Assembly (NCBI GenBank): GCA_013152135.1
Contig: JAADGX010000239.1
Location: 1 to 6,883, forward strand
Direction of reading: 5' to 3'
DNA length: 6,883 bases
DNA from: Chlorobiota bacterium
GTDB lineage: Bacteria; Bacteroidota; Ignavibacteria; SZUA-365; JAADGX01
Each line of letters starts with the position of its first letter. Position 1 is the stretch's first letter. A program made the translations under genes and the position numbers. The notes under the pieces are model-generated. The model worked only from the letters and a program-made list of their open reading frames with translations. It did not search any database and was not told the DNA's origin. Shown here piece after piece: positions 6,748-6,883 of this stretch.

Positions 6748-6883
6748 ACCTCCGTTACGCCCCCCTGGTGTATCAATTCACGACGGCTCGTTACATTCTC
6801 GCTTCACACGGTTTTACTATTTGATGACCTATCTCCCGCCCTGTCGCTTGCAGCGCCTCTCTCCTCCACGCGTTCAACCTCTT
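6748..6883. other. Intergenic tail without a supportable gene
   Basis: The plus strand becomes pyrimidine-rich after the epimerase stop, unlike the coding stretches to its left. I see no terminator hairpin with a T-run, RNA gene or strong promoter. Short frames open to the right edge exist on both strands (for example minus-strand frames ending at TTA 6791-6793), so the end of a convergent gene is possible but not demonstrable. Confidence 0.4.

Noticed and set aside
6791..6883. Minus-strand frame open to the right edge and ending at TTA 6791-6793, possibly the tail of a convergent gene.
   Set aside because: Only about 30 codons are visible, a second minus-strand frame is also open over most of the same stretch, and neither shows a recognisable motif.

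Overview
The window is moderately GC-rich, tightly packed bacterial chromosome. It holds five protein-coding genes around one divergent intergenic region. Three things suggest the FCB group (Bacteroidota and relatives, perhaps an Ignavibacteria/Kapabacteria-like or related candidate lineage). The flippase resembles the Bacteroidota-type polysaccharide flippases. The secreted metallopeptidase has a long beta-rich C-terminal part like those common in that group. None of the genes has a strong Shine-Dalgarno sequence. This placement is an inference from family resemblance; no rRNA or other marker is present.

Left half, minus strand (1-3171): a putative leftward operon. The first gene is a 490-residue oligosaccharide flippase (1699-3171). 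Its stop codon overlaps the start of the second gene in an ATGA, so the two are probably translationally coupled. The second gene (1-1702) is a secreted HExxH zinc metallopeptidase of gluzincin type that runs off the left edge of the window. It is open for 567 codons and is easily missed because its stop codon lies outside the window.

Middle (3172-3344): a divergent control region. It has sigma70-like promoter matches on both strands whose -10 elements overlap, and a small inverted repeat over the rightward -35 that could be an operator.

Right half, plus strand (3345-6747): first a lipoprotein that joins a thioredoxin-like domain to a six-bladed NHL propeller, the architecture of animal NHLRC2. 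In this copy the CxxC has become SIEC, so the first catalytic cysteine is missing. Next, after a spacer of about 186 bases, comes a family 5 (UDGb) uracil-DNA glycosylase with an Fe-S cluster and no usable ATG start. After a further 34 bases comes a short-type GalE-like NAD-dependent sugar epimerase. The last 136 bases hold no gene that can be supported.

Two genes (flippase and epimerase) fit cell-surface polysaccharide synthesis and two (peptidase and NHL lipoprotein) act outside the cytoplasm. The glycosylase is a DNA repair gene that appears to be a bystander. There is no CRISPR array, insertion sequence, RNA gene or obvious phage feature. The most unusual item is the NHLRC2-like lipoprotein with the broken active site.
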